DNA of 25,646 bases from Muribaculaceae bacterium (GCA_023665245.1 JAMPEH010000020.1:1-25646), one strand, 5' to 3'. Positions 1 through 9,753 are shown, counted from the stretch's first letter. Notes: generated from the sequence alone by a model not told the origin. Numbers and translations are program-made.

Positions 1-1
1 A

Positions 2-76
2 ACGGGAAGAAAAGATGGCGGGGATACCTCTTTGTGTGAAGTTCTGAAGGTGTATGAACAGATATTTGAATCGTAA
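2..76 (+). CDS. 3' end of an unidentified plus-strand gene (partial)
   Basis: About 24 codons of open frame run from the window edge to a TAA at 74-76, ending in ...CEVLKVYEQIFES. The frame is followed directly by a strong hairpin, as expected for a gene end. It faces the phage late operon and so probably lies outside it, or belongs to a different phage or host transcription unit. The fragment is too short to assign a family. Confidence 0.4.
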   Translation, partial: TGRKDGGDTSLCEVLKVYEQIFES

Positions 77-81
77 AAAAT

Positions 82-108
82 AGGGATAGAGTTTTTGACT
101 CTATCCCT
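82..108. terminator. Bidirectional terminator hairpin between converging genes
   Basis: An 11-bp perfect stem (AGGGATAGAGT / ACTCTATCCCT) with a 5-nt loop. On the minus strand it is followed by ATTTTTTA, a good U-tract, so it should end the late structural operon just after the lysin stop. On the plus strand the following T-run is weaker, but the hairpin also sits right after the plus-strand gene end. Confidence 0.85.
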
Positions 109-121
109 TAATTGTTTCATC

Positions 122-1270
122 TTATGTTAAGTATTTATCCGCAACCCAACCAATTTTACCTTTGAAATCCCCACTTGTAACAATTACATATTGCCAAGTA
201 TAATTATCTGACTTAGTAGCTTTTCCAATAAGAGAAACTTTTGTTTTATTAGAAAGTACGTATATGGTTGTTGAAGTATCAGATGTCCCGGCGGTTTTTC
301 TTAAATTAAGCCCATTGCTTGAATTAACGGTTTTCGTATTTGACAAAATCTTGTTGACTTTCGTTTGTACTTCATCATAATTATAACCAGCATTGGTTAG
401 TTTAGTCTTTCTGTTTTCCCCGTTATCCCATTTATTTTCAATGACTTCAATTACAATGTCGTCAACAGTCTTAACATGATTCTTTGACAGTATCTTATTA
501 ACTTCTGTTTGCACCGCATCATAATCATATCCTGCTCTTGTCAGACGTGCTTTTCTATCCGCTCCATTGCCCCATTTGCCTGACAGTACCTCTTTTGCGA
601 TAGCGGCAGTATCTTTCCTTACTTCTAATTCATGTATGCCAGCATCTTCTAATACGCCAACCGCCTCTGTTTGTTTTTCTTCCGCATAGTCTTTGTAAAA
701 ATAGTTTGCATCGCAATTTGTACTTATACCGTCAACCTTTGTCGTTGATGAATACTGCCATCCTATGTACGGTTTTCCATACTGGCATTCCTTATAATAC
801 TGTGCAACCCATTTGTCCCACTTGTCAAATCTGCTGTCAGTGAGTATATTGTTAAACCAGCTTGTACTTGCATATATACCAACTTTATAGCCTGCTTTTT
901 CTATCGTATTACAAAATACCTCTGCCATGTCGCCAATTACTGTTTTAGGACATTTTGCTGTTGTTTCGTTATCTTCTAAGTCATAGAAGACAGGATAAGT
1001 GAGTTCCCTGCCTTTAACAAGTCTAAGTACATGCTCTGCTTCACTTTTCGCCTTTGCAGTATCAACGGCATAAGAATACAGATAAACACCATACGGAATA
1101 CCTAATCTTTCACATTCTGAAGTATTTCTTGCAAACTGCTTATCATCCTGTTTTCCGATATTTTGTCCAAATCCACACCTGAGTATTGCAAATTCCACAC
1201 CTCCTTTTTTTGCCCGTTCCCAATCAATAACTCCCTGAAACTCTGATACATCAATTCCGAATTTTTTCAT
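122..1270 (-). CDS. GH25 endolysin (muramidase) with two Cpl-7-type repeats and SH3b domain
   Basis: 382 aa. The N-terminal ~200 residues are a glycoside hydrolase family 25 lysozyme: the DVSEFQG start (Asp7) and the YPVFYDLED strand with Asp97, Glu99 and Asp100 match the family active site. It cleaves the MurNAc-GlcNAc bond of peptidoglycan. Two near-identical repeats follow (about 223-261 and 271-309; GKWGNG..RKxRLTxAGYDY, VNKIL), typical of CW_7/Cpl-7 wall-binding units. Residues 314-382 look like a bacterial SH3 domain (LNLRKTAGT, GKIGWVADKYL). No signal peptide is visible, so release should need a holin or sit at the tail tip, but no holin is seen next to it. A GGAG box lies upstream of the ATG, which is 1 nt after the fibre stop codon, so the two are cotranscribed. 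Confidence 0.95.
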   Translation of the reverse strand: MKKFGIDVSEFQGVIDWERAKKGGVEFAILRCGFGQNIGKQDDKQFARNTSECERLGIPYGVYLYSYAVDTAKAKSEAEHVLRLVKGRELTYPVFYDLEDNETTAKCPKTVIGDMAEVFCNTIEKAGYKVGIYASTSWFNNILTDSRFDKWDKWVAQYYKECQYGKPYIGWQYSSTTKVDGISTNCDANYFYKDYAEEKQTEAVGVLEDAGIHELEVRKDTAAIAKEVLSGKWGNGADRKARLTRAGYDYDAVQTEVNKILSKNHVKTVDDIVIEVIENKWDNGENRKTKLTNAGYNYDEVQTKVNKILSNTKTVNSSNGLNLRKTAGTSDTSTTIYVLSNKTKVSLIGKATKSDNYTWQYVIVTSGDFKGKIGWVADKYLT

Positions 1271-1271
1271 G

Positions 1272-3290
1272 CTACATTTTCTCCATTTTCTTTTTTAATA
1301 TGTTAATTTCCTCGTGCAACCTTTTATTTTCCTCAGACAACTCCTGAATTGCTTTCACGCAATACCCAAGCAAATAAAAATCATTTACTCCTTTCGCATT
1401 CATAACACCATCCTCATCATAACCTCCCCCAAATGTTAAATTCTCATCTATTTCTTCTATTTCATCTGCAACCATTCCCACATTCCAGTGAGCACCGCTG
1501 TCTTTCCAGTCAAATTGAACTAATTTAATTTTATTGACCGCCTCAAGACCATTAACCATTGTTGGTTCAATATTTTCCTTAAGTCTTATGTCCGAAGAAG
1601 AAGTTGCTACTGATTTTGCGACATACGTTCCGCTGGTTCCAAATTCTCCGTACACAGAAACTGTTCCGGATGAATTTGAAGCCACTCTGTCAACTTTTCT
1701 ACCATCTGTATTTTGCGTGCATACAGCTTGAAGATGTGTGTACCCAGACGGTGATTTTATACACACCTGTCCTGACACATTCGCATTAAACTGTGTTGTA
1801 TTGAACCTTGCACGATACCAAGCTGCTGAAATTAAAAAATTATTATTTGCCGTGGCGTCAACAGTTGCAGTTGAAATTGGGAGATTGAAGTAAAAACCAG
1901 TTCCATTGGCATAGTTATAAAAGCCTAAATTGCTTGTATTTGATGGGGTTGGCATAATTTTAAACTGATCATCTTTAATAGTTATAGATGTATCGGAATT
2001 TATTATTCCAGCAGCATCAATATTATTTAAAGTGCGTAATTTTCCTTGTGCTGTTATATACCAATATGGTTTAAAACCGTCAGTATCCTTATATTGAGAA
2101 GATATAACCCATGTGTTTAAAGGGTCGGAATTATTTTTAACTGGTTGCAAGAAAAATCTGAAAACACTAGATGATATTGTAATATCGGTATATAATTCAC
2201 TGTCGGTTGATATTTTCCAAGTACCAACATTTAAATTTTTACCAGTAATAGAACCACCACTACTTATATCTCCGGAAGAAGTTACTGAATTTGTATTTAT
2301 ATTGGCAAATCTGGTATTACATGATGTTTCCAAAGCAGTAAGATTAGTGTTTGTAGTTGAAAGGCTGCTATTTGTAGCAGCTAAATCAGTTTTCTTGGCA
2401 TATGTATTACCTACAGTATCTTTAAATGAATCAAAAGAGGTTGTTGTTGTATATTTAGTGCCAACAGAAGATAATACATTGCTTTTAGCTGTATCAATAG
2501 CGGTATTTAAATCAGTCGTTGTAACTAAATCAGATGGAATTACTAAATCATTTTGGATATTATCTATAGCTTCTGCTAATTCAGCATCCTTGGCATCTAA
2601 TCTTGATATGCTGCCACTCATTTCTGATATTGTTTTGTTAATTCCAGTTAAAGAGCTGTTTACAGCATTTTTGGATGCATATCTTGCATCTGCATATTCT
2701 TTTATTGCTGTCTCCGAATTTTCAATTTTAGTATCTACTTCAGTCAGGGCAATTATTATTTCATCAATCAAATCCTTCAGTATTTTACCTTGATTGGCTG
2801 AAAGTGGTTTATTTATCTCCATTGAATCTAAACGGTCAATTATATCAGCAACATTTACCTTGTTGATTGTCACATTTTCAATTAAACTTCTGTTGCTCTT
2901 GATATATGCAACAATTTCTGAAAGCTGGTCTAAGGTTTCGTCATCTGAATCCGCAAGGGCATTTAATCGGTTCGTTAATGCATTTATTAACTCACGGATG
3001 TCGTTGTGGGCGTTGACAGATGTTTTGTGCTCAATATAGTCTGAGACAGCCTTTGATATTTTTCCAAAGGCTGTTTTGTATGTTTCCCCGGAAGACAGGC
3101 TGGAGAGGGAAGCAGCCTGTGTGTATGCAGGTTCTTCCAGTGCATTTAATGAATCTTCTACAGTCGTGCCGTTTTTCGTATTTCCACGGTCAACCTGTTC
3201 CGCACGTGTCCACCATGCTATCGGTTCGTAATTTCCATTTGCGTTTTTAATTGTTTTTTTCCAGCGTTTAAAGCTTGATAAAAGTGCCAT
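1272..3290 (-). CDS. Tail fibre / receptor-binding protein with C-terminal S74 chaperone
   Basis: I chose the ATG at 3290 (672 aa): AAAGGAGG sits 6 nt upstream, whereas the longer frame would start at a TTG that overlaps this ribosome site. The N-terminal part (AWWTRAEQVDRGNTKNGTTVEDSLNAL) resembles baseplate-attachment regions of Clostridia phage fibres. Residues about 80-350 are long helical, heptad-like stretches rich in Asn, Thr and Ser. A beta-rich region follows, about 350-560. From Ser566 the sequence SDIRLKENI begins a peptidase S74 intramolecular chaperone, with the expected catalytic Ser and Lys571; it folds the trimeric fibre and cuts itself off. A terminal coiled coil (EENKRLHEEINILKKKM) closes the protein. 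Family knowledge gives the host-binding role; the receptor is unknown. Confidence 0.9.
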   Translation of the reverse strand: MALLSSFKRWKKTIKNANGNYEPIAWWTRAEQVDRGNTKNGTTVEDSLNALEEPAYTQAASLSSLSSGETYKTAFGKISKAVSDYIEHKTSVNAHNDIRELINALTNRLNALADSDDETLDQLSEIVAYIKSNRSLIENVTINKVNVADIIDRLDSMEINKPLSANQGKILKDLIDEIIIALTEVDTKIENSETAIKEYADARYASKNAVNSSLTGINKTISEMSGSISRLDAKDAELAEAIDNIQNDLVIPSDLVTTTDLNTAIDTAKSNVLSSVGTKYTTTTSFDSFKDTVGNTYAKKTDLAATNSSLSTTNTNLTALETSCNTRFANINTNSVTSSGDISSGGSITGKNLNVGTWKISTDSELYTDITISSSVFRFFLQPVKNNSDPLNTWVISSQYKDTDGFKPYWYITAQGKLRTLNNIDAAGIINSDTSITIKDDQFKIMPTPSNTSNLGFYNYANGTGFYFNLPISTATVDATANNNFLISAAWYRARFNTTQFNANVSGQVCIKSPSGYTHLQAVCTQNTDGRKVDRVASNSSGTVSVYGEFGTSGTYVAKSVATSSSDIRLKENIEPTMVNGLEAVNKIKLVQFDWKDSGAHWNVGMVADEIEEIDENLTFGGGYDEDGVMNAKGVNDFYLLGYCVKAIQELSEENKRLHEEINILKKKMEKM

Positions 3291-3314
3291 GGCATCCTCC
3301 TTTCCAAGCAAAAG

Positions 3315-4079
3315 TTAGCTTTTTGGCATATTTTCCTGTTTTATTGTTGTATCAGGCAACCGGATCACTGTATCGTCTGTAATGTCTTTATCTATAATCC
3401 AAAAGGAAAGGGCTTCCTGGTTGGCAGGTTCATTTGCTTCCCCTGAGATAATGTAAGAATTTGCCACATGATTGATAAAGTCAATTCTTTTTTCTTCATT
3501 TGCAATACGGGTTGCCTCGGCTTCCTGCCGGTGTTTTTCATTTGCAATACGGGTGATTTCATTTTCACAACGTATGGTTTCGTTTTGTTTGCGTATGTTT
3601 TCGCTTTCAGTAATCTGGTTTTCAATCTCCACCAGATGCTCACGCTGTTTATTCAGCTTGTCAAATTCATATGAAGATATAATGTTGTCATTTGGATAGA
3701 CCTGGGAAACAATGTCCATATGAATGATTTTGGTGGAATAGATTTTTGCAGTTACTTTATCCGTGAAGGATAGTTCCATTTCAGCACAACCGGAAACCGC
3801 AAGGATTTGTTCCGTCAGCTCAATTAAGAGCCGTCCATCCTCTATGGGGACAGGCTCATTCAGGACTGAACGACCGTCAGGCTTACGGATACGGACATCT
3901 ATTTCCTGTGGATTCCGGAATACTTTTTTGGTGCCATCCTCAGTAACGGTTACCAGAAGATATCTTGCGGTATCCATTTGCTTTGCCGTAACCCGTGTAT
4001 AGTTATCATTGATTAAATCAACGGTTACTTCAGGAATCTTATTTGTCTGTTGAAGCTGGTCTAATTCTGTTATTGTCAT
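3315..4079 (-). CDS. BppU-family phage baseplate upper protein
   Basis: 254 aa. Residues about 10-140 form a beta-rich domain of the BppU N-terminal type: 'TRVTAKQMDTARYLLVTV', a conserved central 'EIDVRIRKPDGRSVLNEP' stretch and an 'MELSFTD' strand. Residues about 145-205 are a charged helical segment with a repeated NE(I/K)xRxxNE-like pattern, probably a coiled coil. The C-terminus ends in a short beta section. In lactococcal phages BppU links the baseplate core to receptor-binding proteins; here it lies between the tail-tip protein and the S74 fibre, which fits that role. AGGAGG lies 12 nt before the ATG, and the gene starts 2 nt after the upstream stop. Confidence 0.85.
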   Translation of the reverse strand: MTITELDQLQQTNKIPEVTVDLINDNYTRVTAKQMDTARYLLVTVTEDGTKKVFRNPQEIDVRIRKPDGRSVLNEPVPIEDGRLLIELTEQILAVSGCAEMELSFTDKVTAKIYSTKIIHMDIVSQVYPNDNIISSYEFDKLNKQREHLVEIENQITESENIRKQNETIRCENEITRIANEKHRQEAEATRIANEEKRIDFINHVANSYIISGEANEPANQEALSFWIIDKDITDDTVIRLPDTTIKQENMPKS

Positions 4080-4081
4080 AT

Positions 4082-7000
4082 TTATAAAACACCTCCTCTG
4101 TTTAATGCTTCTTTGATTGCGTTGATTTCGTCCCGTAAGGATTTTATTTCTGCCTGCTGTTTTTGGATGATTGCCGTGTTTAAGGCTATGAATTCCTCGT
4201 ATCTTAAAGAATACAATTCATCAAAATGAGTAGTGCCATCTGCATCTGACACTTCGTCCTCACCGATATCAACATTGGTATCAATAAGCACACCGGCAAA
4301 TTCTTCTGTTGTAAGTCCTGATTTTTTTAAAGCATTTTCAACAGCTCTTGCCCCAAATCCAATATGCGTTCTGTGACCGGTATTATATTTATAAAGGGTA
4401 GGCTTCAGATTGTAGAAGAATTGTTCATATCTGCTATCCATGTCATAAAGCTGTTTGAAATTTTCATCTGAGGTGATGGCAGTAGAACCAGATTGACCTA
4501 AATATACACCGTTATCAGGAGTATTACCTATATATATATTGCCATTTTTATGTGCATAAATTTTTACTGTTCCACCACGTAAAACAGAAGTTGATGATGC
4601 GGTTGGAATAGTAGTATCTGAATCAGAAATGCCAAAATAAAGAACATTTTTTGAAGAGACATCAACAATGGCAGAACCATCACTTTTAATTGAATTAGTA
4701 CCAATATCCAATGAACCACCAATATCTAAAAATCCGCCAACATATAATCCATTATTAATATGAAGATCACTTCCGTCGCATGATAATCTGCCATTTGTGC
4801 CATTTAAATTACCATTTAAATAAAAAGTTAATGAATTAGAAAATAAGGACGCACTGCCGTCTTTGCCTACAATAGAATATGAAGTAGATGTATTTTCAGT
4901 CTTATTTTTAATTTGAAAACCGTCTGCTACTTCGCAGGTAAATTCATCGTCTGAATATTTAAACGATTTTGCAGTAATAGTACAGCCTTCAATTTTTTGT
5001 CCCTTTATCGTTCCACCCTCTAATTTATCACAGGTGATTTTCCCTGTTATATTCGCTGAAGGTACTTGCAGATTTCCGCTGCTGTCAATGGAACATTTAC
5101 CGATGGTACCGCTTGTGGCTGTAACTTTACCTGTAAATGTACCGCTTGTTGCGGTTATTTTTCCTGAAATTTCTGCATCGTTAGCCGTGAGCCTGCCATC
5201 CGTGATATTGACGTATCTTTTTCCATTGGCATCAGACTGGTATTGTCTGATTCCGTCAGTGCCGATGTACGTGCCGTCCTTTTCAGATTTCATGGAATCC
5301 GTGTTGTTGTAAAGGGACTTGTTTCCGATTGTCCAGCCTGCAATCTCGGCATGGTCGTTGGTTACTTTCATGATATCCTTACTGTTGCCATTATCTTTTA
5401 CATGTATTTTAAAAATGGTGTTATCGGCTGTATCCTGTGTGCTGGCAGATGAATTTTGCATATTGTCAGATGAATCCTGTATGTTATCGGCTGGTTTACG
5501 TTTATTACCAGGGTCGATTTCAACGTAACTGCCATCCTTTTCAATATACAGATAACCGCCGCCGATTTTTGGGGATATGACAGCATCGGATGTGATTTCC
5601 GTAACGCCCAAAGAAGCTGTAACATCATTCTGGAAAGTATTGAAATCATTTCTTATTTTTTCCTGGGAATTGTTAATATTATTTAAATCACCAGCCAATC
5701 CATTAATGTTTTCCTGGTTAATCGGAGTTTCCCATGCAATGGAGCCGCCCTTTAGTCTGATGCCCTCACTGGATATAACGACATTGCCGTCTTTGTCACC
5801 GATGTATGCTTTCTGACCTGCAAGGAGATTGCCGATTACCGCATCGCCTACAAAACCGTATACAGTGTGTGTTTCTTCCGTAATCGGATCGGTGATTTCC
5901 ATTTCCCCGATTCCTGCCCGCATGGACTGCCAGCCGTCATCGGTAAATGCCATGGCGTTGCCTGTAATCCTGCACTGCTTTAGTCCGTAAGTTCCTTCGT
6001 CATTCATTTTTTTGCAGAGGATTCCGCTCTGGGATATGGTGACTTCCTCGTCATCGGAGTTTTTGATTTTCATGAGCATGGAATTTAGTCCATCGGATTT
6101 TAATTCATTGAAGGTATGCTGTGCCTTGTTTCCCTGTTCCGATTGTCTGGCAACAGCAGGGTAGGAGGTTGCAATTGATGCAGCCTGGCTTAAAATGCTT
6201 TGGATGTCATCGCCCATTGCTTCCGTGGAGCCAAGGGTTATTATCTGGTCTGAAAATGTAACGGACAGTCCGGATGGGTTTGATTCGTCATAATCGACAC
6301 CGACCAGCCTCATTTTAAACAGCTCGTCCTCCGTCCGTACCCTGAAATAGTTGAACATCCCAAACGATTCATGAAATTCCTTAAATTCAGGGAGGATTAA
6401 GAGATTGTTCATGGAAGTGGAGAGTGTCCTCTGGAGCATACATGCTTTTTGGAGTTCTTTTTCAGCTGCATCCAGTAATGCTTTTGCTTTCTTAATACAT
6501 TCTGCTATGTCAATGTATCCGTTGTCATCCACAAGGGCATCCGAGGTGTAATTGGCATTGCTGTATTCGCTTTCACGCCTGTAGGATGCAAATGTTTTAA
6601 ACAGACCGCCTGTGGGGTCTATACGGTATAGATAGTTTTTGAAATTCCATGTTTCCTGAAATTCCTTTTGCTGGTTTTCCAACGCTTCAATCGTGGTTTT
6701 ACAGTCATCTGTCTGTTGCTGCCTGTGGGGTATGACACCTTCAATGATGACAGTTCCGTTTTCATCCGTCAGACCTGTCAGGATGTGGTATCGTCTGGCA
6801 TATTTATTATACAGGGTTTTGGATGGATTGGCGGTTTTTGTCGTTTCCGTGCTTAAATTGTCGTTTTTTGTCGGTTCTGCTTCGTTTAGTTCACACAAAA
6901 TGCTGATGCATGAGTTGTAGCCCTCCGCAAAGCCTTTCAGCCTGTTTAAGCTGAACTGTTCAAAGTATTTTCTTATTTCTGTATCGGATACCGCCTCAAT

Positions 7001-8617
7001 TTCTGCATCAGATATGTTTTCAATTTCCGTACCGGCTGTTTCTGCAATCTTCTTTGCGATGTTTTCCTCAATGCCAAAATCTATTTCCGCAATGGAGGAT
7101 TTGGACAGGGCTTTGTATATTTTTTGTTCCGTGTATGCCAGTTGTCCGTTTATTTCATCGTCCTCGCTGACCTTTAGTGTGACTGCATATTTGGATATTA
7201 ATTCCGAAATGTCGGTTTCCACAGGGTATCTGTCTGTTTCATCGGTTTTACGCTTGTATCTCAGGACACCAGTCCATTCGTGGGTTGTTTCGTTATAGCT
7301 GGCTGTCCCTTTTACGACCTCGACATCATACCTGCTGTCAACGTATACTTCCGCTAAGGATTCCACGTTGTTATCCATAGCTGAATGGTACTCTGAAGTG
7401 TAATTGTCTAACCTGTAAACACCGACACCGTGACTTAAAGCCTTTAATTCTTTTTTTACCAGCTGAAACTGTTCTTCGGCACTTGTTTCGGTCAACTCTA
7501 CCTTGGGCATCATGGATGATTCATAATAAGACAGATCGGCATATGCCTTTGTCAGCTTTGTAAAGATACCGTCTTCCCCGGTGTATTCGTTCTCATGTTC
7601 TGATTTTTCTTTCTGGTACCTGCCTATGGCATCAGAAAGCTGTCTGGGCATACTGTTAAGCTGGTATGGGGAGAACATGTGGATGTAGTTGTCCCCTGAC
7701 ATGTTGACTGCCGCAACGTAAGCGGTAATGATGTCGTCACCGCCCGTAACCCTGAAGCAGTTCTTTAACTGATCCGCATTTGATTCAATGCTTATCTGCC
7801 CGGCAAGCTTTTTTTTGGATATCAGGATGGAGGTGTCTTCACCGATGGCTTGGCTTTTTTGTACCCTGTTGCCGTTTTTGTCCGTAACGTAACAGTCATA
7901 CAGGCTGTATACATTTATCCTGCGGTTAAAGGTGTCAAATATAAATACGGCATTTGTTTCTTTCGCAACGTCACCTGTCAGAAAATCATAAATGCTTGTG
8001 CCGTCCACGGTGTATGTCCTCTGGAATGAGGAAACCGGTTCCGCTTCGGTATCAGGTGCATCATCCTTTGTGACATATTCGGTTACGTGTCCGATTGTCC
8101 AGTGGGGAGCCTTGTCTGCCAGAACCCTGTGCAGCAGTGAATGTTTTGTATCGTTTTCATTGTAAAAGACGGTAGGGATAAAATTTCCCTCATCCGTGTA
8201 ATTGCCAGAGGAATATTCCGTTTTTACCATGTCCACTGCCTCTTCATCATTGACATGGAGATATAATGGCAGTTGTCCCAGTTCAGTCTCCAGTGACTGT
8301 CCTGTAACGGTCTTGACGGTCTGTGCGGCATCCTCATAGGACACCTTTATCTGGAAACGCCCGTAGTCCTTTACCTCGACAATTTTTAAATCAGAAAGCT
8401 CCTCCCAGAACGGACACCGCTTGTTGTCTGTGTATTTATTGACGGTGAAACTGATTTCATCCATGCCGTTTGCTTTTGCGGAAAAAGTCCAGTTATGGTA
8501 ATTGCCGATTTTATGTATTGTTTCAAATCCGTTATTCTGGAGCAGGAGAGTGGGGCGTTCTATTTTCCCGCTGTGCGGATTACGTCTGATGATGTTGCTG
8601 ATTGGCTGGTTTGTCAT
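4082..8617 (-). CDS. Large tail-associated (Tal-like) protein with C-terminal S74 chaperone
   Basis: 1511 aa. The N-terminal ~370 residues match the prophage tail / Tal (gp27-like hub) type: 'HNWTFSAKANGMDEISFTVNKY', then 'FLTGDVAKETNAVFIFDTFNRRINVY'. This part forms the baseplate hub below Dit. A long helical and beta middle follows, then repeated collagen-like or beta-helix strands around 1090-1300 (T..G.ITATSGTFTGKVTATSGTIG). The C-terminal domain from Ser1383 (SDENFK, with Lys1388) looks like an S74 intramolecular chaperone with IGFGARAVENAL, ending in a coiled coil. The usual SDxxLK is SDENFK here, so self-cleavage may be altered. The gene overlaps Dit by 4 nt (ATGA), which implies translational coupling. 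No obvious catalytic peptidase motif was recognised in the middle. Confidence 0.88.
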   Translation of the reverse strand: MTNQPISNIIRRNPHSGKIERPTLLLQNNGFETIHKIGNYHNWTFSAKANGMDEISFTVNKYTDNKRCPFWEELSDLKIVEVKDYGRFQIKVSYEDAAQTVKTVTGQSLETELGQLPLYLHVNDEEAVDMVKTEYSSGNYTDEGNFIPTVFYNENDTKHSLLHRVLADKAPHWTIGHVTEYVTKDDAPDTEAEPVSSFQRTYTVDGTSIYDFLTGDVAKETNAVFIFDTFNRRINVYSLYDCYVTDKNGNRVQKSQAIGEDTSILISKKKLAGQISIESNADQLKNCFRVTGGDDIITAYVAAVNMSGDNYIHMFSPYQLNSMPRQLSDAIGRYQKEKSEHENEYTGEDGIFTKLTKAYADLSYYESSMMPKVELTETSAEEQFQLVKKELKALSHGVGVYRLDNYTSEYHSAMDNNVESLAEVYVDSRYDVEVVKGTASYNETTHEWTGVLRYKRKTDETDRYPVETDISELISKYAVTLKVSEDDEINGQLAYTEQKIYKALSKSSIAEIDFGIEENIAKKIAETAGTEIENISDAEIEAVSDTEIRKYFEQFSLNRLKGFAEGYNSCISILCELNEAEPTKNDNLSTETTKTANPSKTLYNKYARRYHILTGLTDENGTVIIEGVIPHRQQQTDDCKTTIEALENQQKEFQETWNFKNYLYRIDPTGGLFKTFASYRRESEYSNANYTSDALVDDNGYIDIAECIKKAKALLDAAEKELQKACMLQRTLSTSMNNLLILPEFKEFHESFGMFNYFRVRTEDELFKMRLVGVDYDESNPSGLSVTFSDQIITLGSTEAMGDDIQSILSQAASIATSYPAVARQSEQGNKAQHTFNELKSDGLNSMLMKIKNSDDEEVTISQSGILCKKMNDEGTYGLKQCRITGNAMAFTDDGWQSMRAGIGEMEITDPITEETHTVYGFVGDAVIGNLLAGQKAYIGDKDGNVVISSEGIRLKGGSIAWETPINQENINGLAGDLNNINNSQEKIRNDFNTFQNDVTASLGVTEITSDAVISPKIGGGYLYIEKDGSYVEIDPGNKRKPADNIQDSSDNMQNSSASTQDTADNTIFKIHVKDNGNSKDIMKVTNDHAEIAGWTIGNKSLYNNTDSMKSEKDGTYIGTDGIRQYQSDANGKRYVNITDGRLTANDAEISGKITATSGTFTGKVTATSGTIGKCSIDSSGNLQVPSANITGKITCDKLEGGTIKGQKIEGCTITAKSFKYSDDEFTCEVADGFQIKNKTENTSTSYSIVGKDGSASLFSNSLTFYLNGNLNGTNGRLSCDGSDLHINNGLYVGGFLDIGGSLDIGTNSIKSDGSAIVDVSSKNVLYFGISDSDTTIPTASSTSVLRGGTVKIYAHKNGNIYIGNTPDNGVYLGQSGSTAITSDENFKQLYDMDSRYEQFFYNLKPTLYKYNTGHRTHIGFGARAVENALKKSGLTTEEFAGVLIDTNVDIGEDEVSDADGTTHFDELYSLRYEEFIALNTAIIQKQQAEIKSLRDEINAIKEALNRGGVL

Positions 8618-9408
8618 ACGATTACCCTCCTTATTTCCCTGTATTTTATTGTCAGTTCCACATCAGCTTCACAGTCACAGGTCAGTTCGTTCATGCCGTC
8701 CACAAAATATAAAAAGCCCCAGTTGACGAAACTGTCAGGGCTTGGCAGTCCCGTTATGATGTCATTTCCGGAATCCATTTCAAGGGTGCCGTTTATGTTT
8801 TTGAAGGAGCTTTGGCATATGACATTTCCTGCTATGTCTGAATTTGTTATGGTGAAACTGCCTGTGCCGTTTTTGATTGTAACCTGTGGGTATATGTTTC
8901 GTTTCAGGTCATTGTTTATCTGTATCTGGATGGGCTTTTTTTTACCATTTAAAGTAAAGGTATCCGTCCTTACATATTCCTTTGAAAAACCATAGCCGCA
9001 ATTGGAGGTGGCAGTAATGTCAAAGCCGATGGTTCTTCCATTTATCTGGTGTGGGCTGACATTGCAGTATGCCATGTAATATACCTGCGTGTAATCTTCC
9101 TGCTCAAAGTACAGCTCATGGTATCCGTCCTCACCCATAAGCCATTTTGCCATGTGCCGTTCCTCATCCGCTGAAAACCACATTTCATCGGCTGCCATGC
9201 ACGGATTTTTGATGACACTGAAATTCCATGTGAGCACATTTGGAAGCTGGGAGGTATAGTAATCATAAATATCCTTACCCGGAGTCTGGACTGCCGTAAC
9301 TTCAACCTCGCCGCCTGTAACGGATTCCTGCCCACCGTCAAAATTGGCAATTATTATTCCATATTCATCCGAGCTGTGTCCATTGTATATAAATTTTGTA
9401 GCGTACAT
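8614..9408 (-). CDS. Distal tail protein (Dit)
   Basis: 264 aa. The opening 'FIYNGHSSDEYGIIIANFDGG' and later 'WFSADEERHMAKWLMGEDGYHELYFEQEDY', 'YYMAYCNVSPHQINGRTIGFDITATSNCGYG' are typical of siphophage Dit proteins (Sipho_tail family). The C-terminal galectin-like half has 'IQINNDLKRNIYPQVTIKNGTGSFTI'. Dit forms the hexameric ring joining tail tube and baseplate hub. GGAGG lies 9 nt upstream of the ATG. Gene order (TMP - small protein - Dit - Tal) is the standard one except for the RNA gene between TMP and this block. Confidence 0.93.
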   Translation of the reverse strand: MYATKFIYNGHSSDEYGIIIANFDGGQESVTGGEVEVTAVQTPGKDIYDYYTSQLPNVLTWNFSVIKNPCMAADEMWFSADEERHMAKWLMGEDGYHELYFEQEDYTQVYYMAYCNVSPHQINGRTIGFDITATSNCGYGFSKEYVRTDTFTLNGKKKPIQIQINNDLKRNIYPQVTIKNGTGSFTITNSDIAGNVICQSSFKNINGTLEMDSGNDIITGLPSPDSFVNWGFLYFVDGMNELTCDCEADVELTIKYREIRRVIV

Positions 9409-9445
9409 GTTTTTTCCTCCTCTAATATGGAATAACAGCAGATGG

Positions 9446-9700
9446 TCATGGTGTTATAGCCATATTGTTTTTGCATTTATCCAGCCAAGCCTTATATTCA
9501 GCCTTTATCTGGTCTAACTCGTTTGTCATTGTTTCATATCTTTGGATGTTTTTCTTCATCCGTCCGGAAAGTGTTTTATATTCTTCATAGTATTGTTTAA
9601 AGAAATCCAGTTCTTCCTGGAGCCTTATGTTTTTTGCCTGTAACTGTTTTATTTCTTTCTGGTACAGCTTTTCCGTGTGTGGGTCAATGTTCCGTTTCAA
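9446..9700 (-). CDS. Small coiled-coil protein of unknown function, TTG start
   Basis: 84 aa, highly charged and almost wholly helical (KEIKQLQAKNIRLQEELDFF..., ETMTNELDQIKAEYKAWL), with no membrane segment. The start is a TTG at 9700: AGGAGG sits 8 nt upstream and no in-frame ATG fits. It is the first gene after the RNA terminator at 9721-9753 and is 37 nt upstream of Dit, so it opens the tail-tip block. It could be a tail assembly helper, but I recognise no family. Confidence 0.75.
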   Translation of the reverse strand: MKRNIDPHTEKLYQKEIKQLQAKNIRLQEELDFFKQYYEEYKTLSGRMKKNIQRYETMTNELDQIKAEYKAWLDKCKNNMAITP

Positions 9701-9720
9701 ATTGGTTTCCTCCTGTTCAT

Positions 9721-9753
9721 AAAAAATGAGAGGGCAGTAAGAAATACCCTCTC
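9721..9753 (-). terminator. Terminator of the structured RNA gene
   Basis: A 7-bp stem GAGAGGG / CCCTCTC (9728-9734 with 9747-9753) is followed on the minus strand by ATTTTTTA. It lies just upstream of the small coiled-coil gene. It would end the RNA transcript and may partly let late transcripts read through into the tail-tip genes. Confidence 0.8.

Noticed and set aside
2113..2793. 226-aa plus-strand ORF within the fibre gene
   Set aside because: It is antisense to a well-supported tail fibre, with no ribosome site and low-complexity hydrophobic composition from the antisense reading.
3291..3311. Longer fibre protein starting at TTG 3311
   Set aside because: That start overlaps the AAAGGAGG that serves the ATG at 3290.
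8495..8995. 166-aa plus-strand ORF across the Tal/Dit junction
   Set aside because: It is antisense to two recognised genes and shows no family features.
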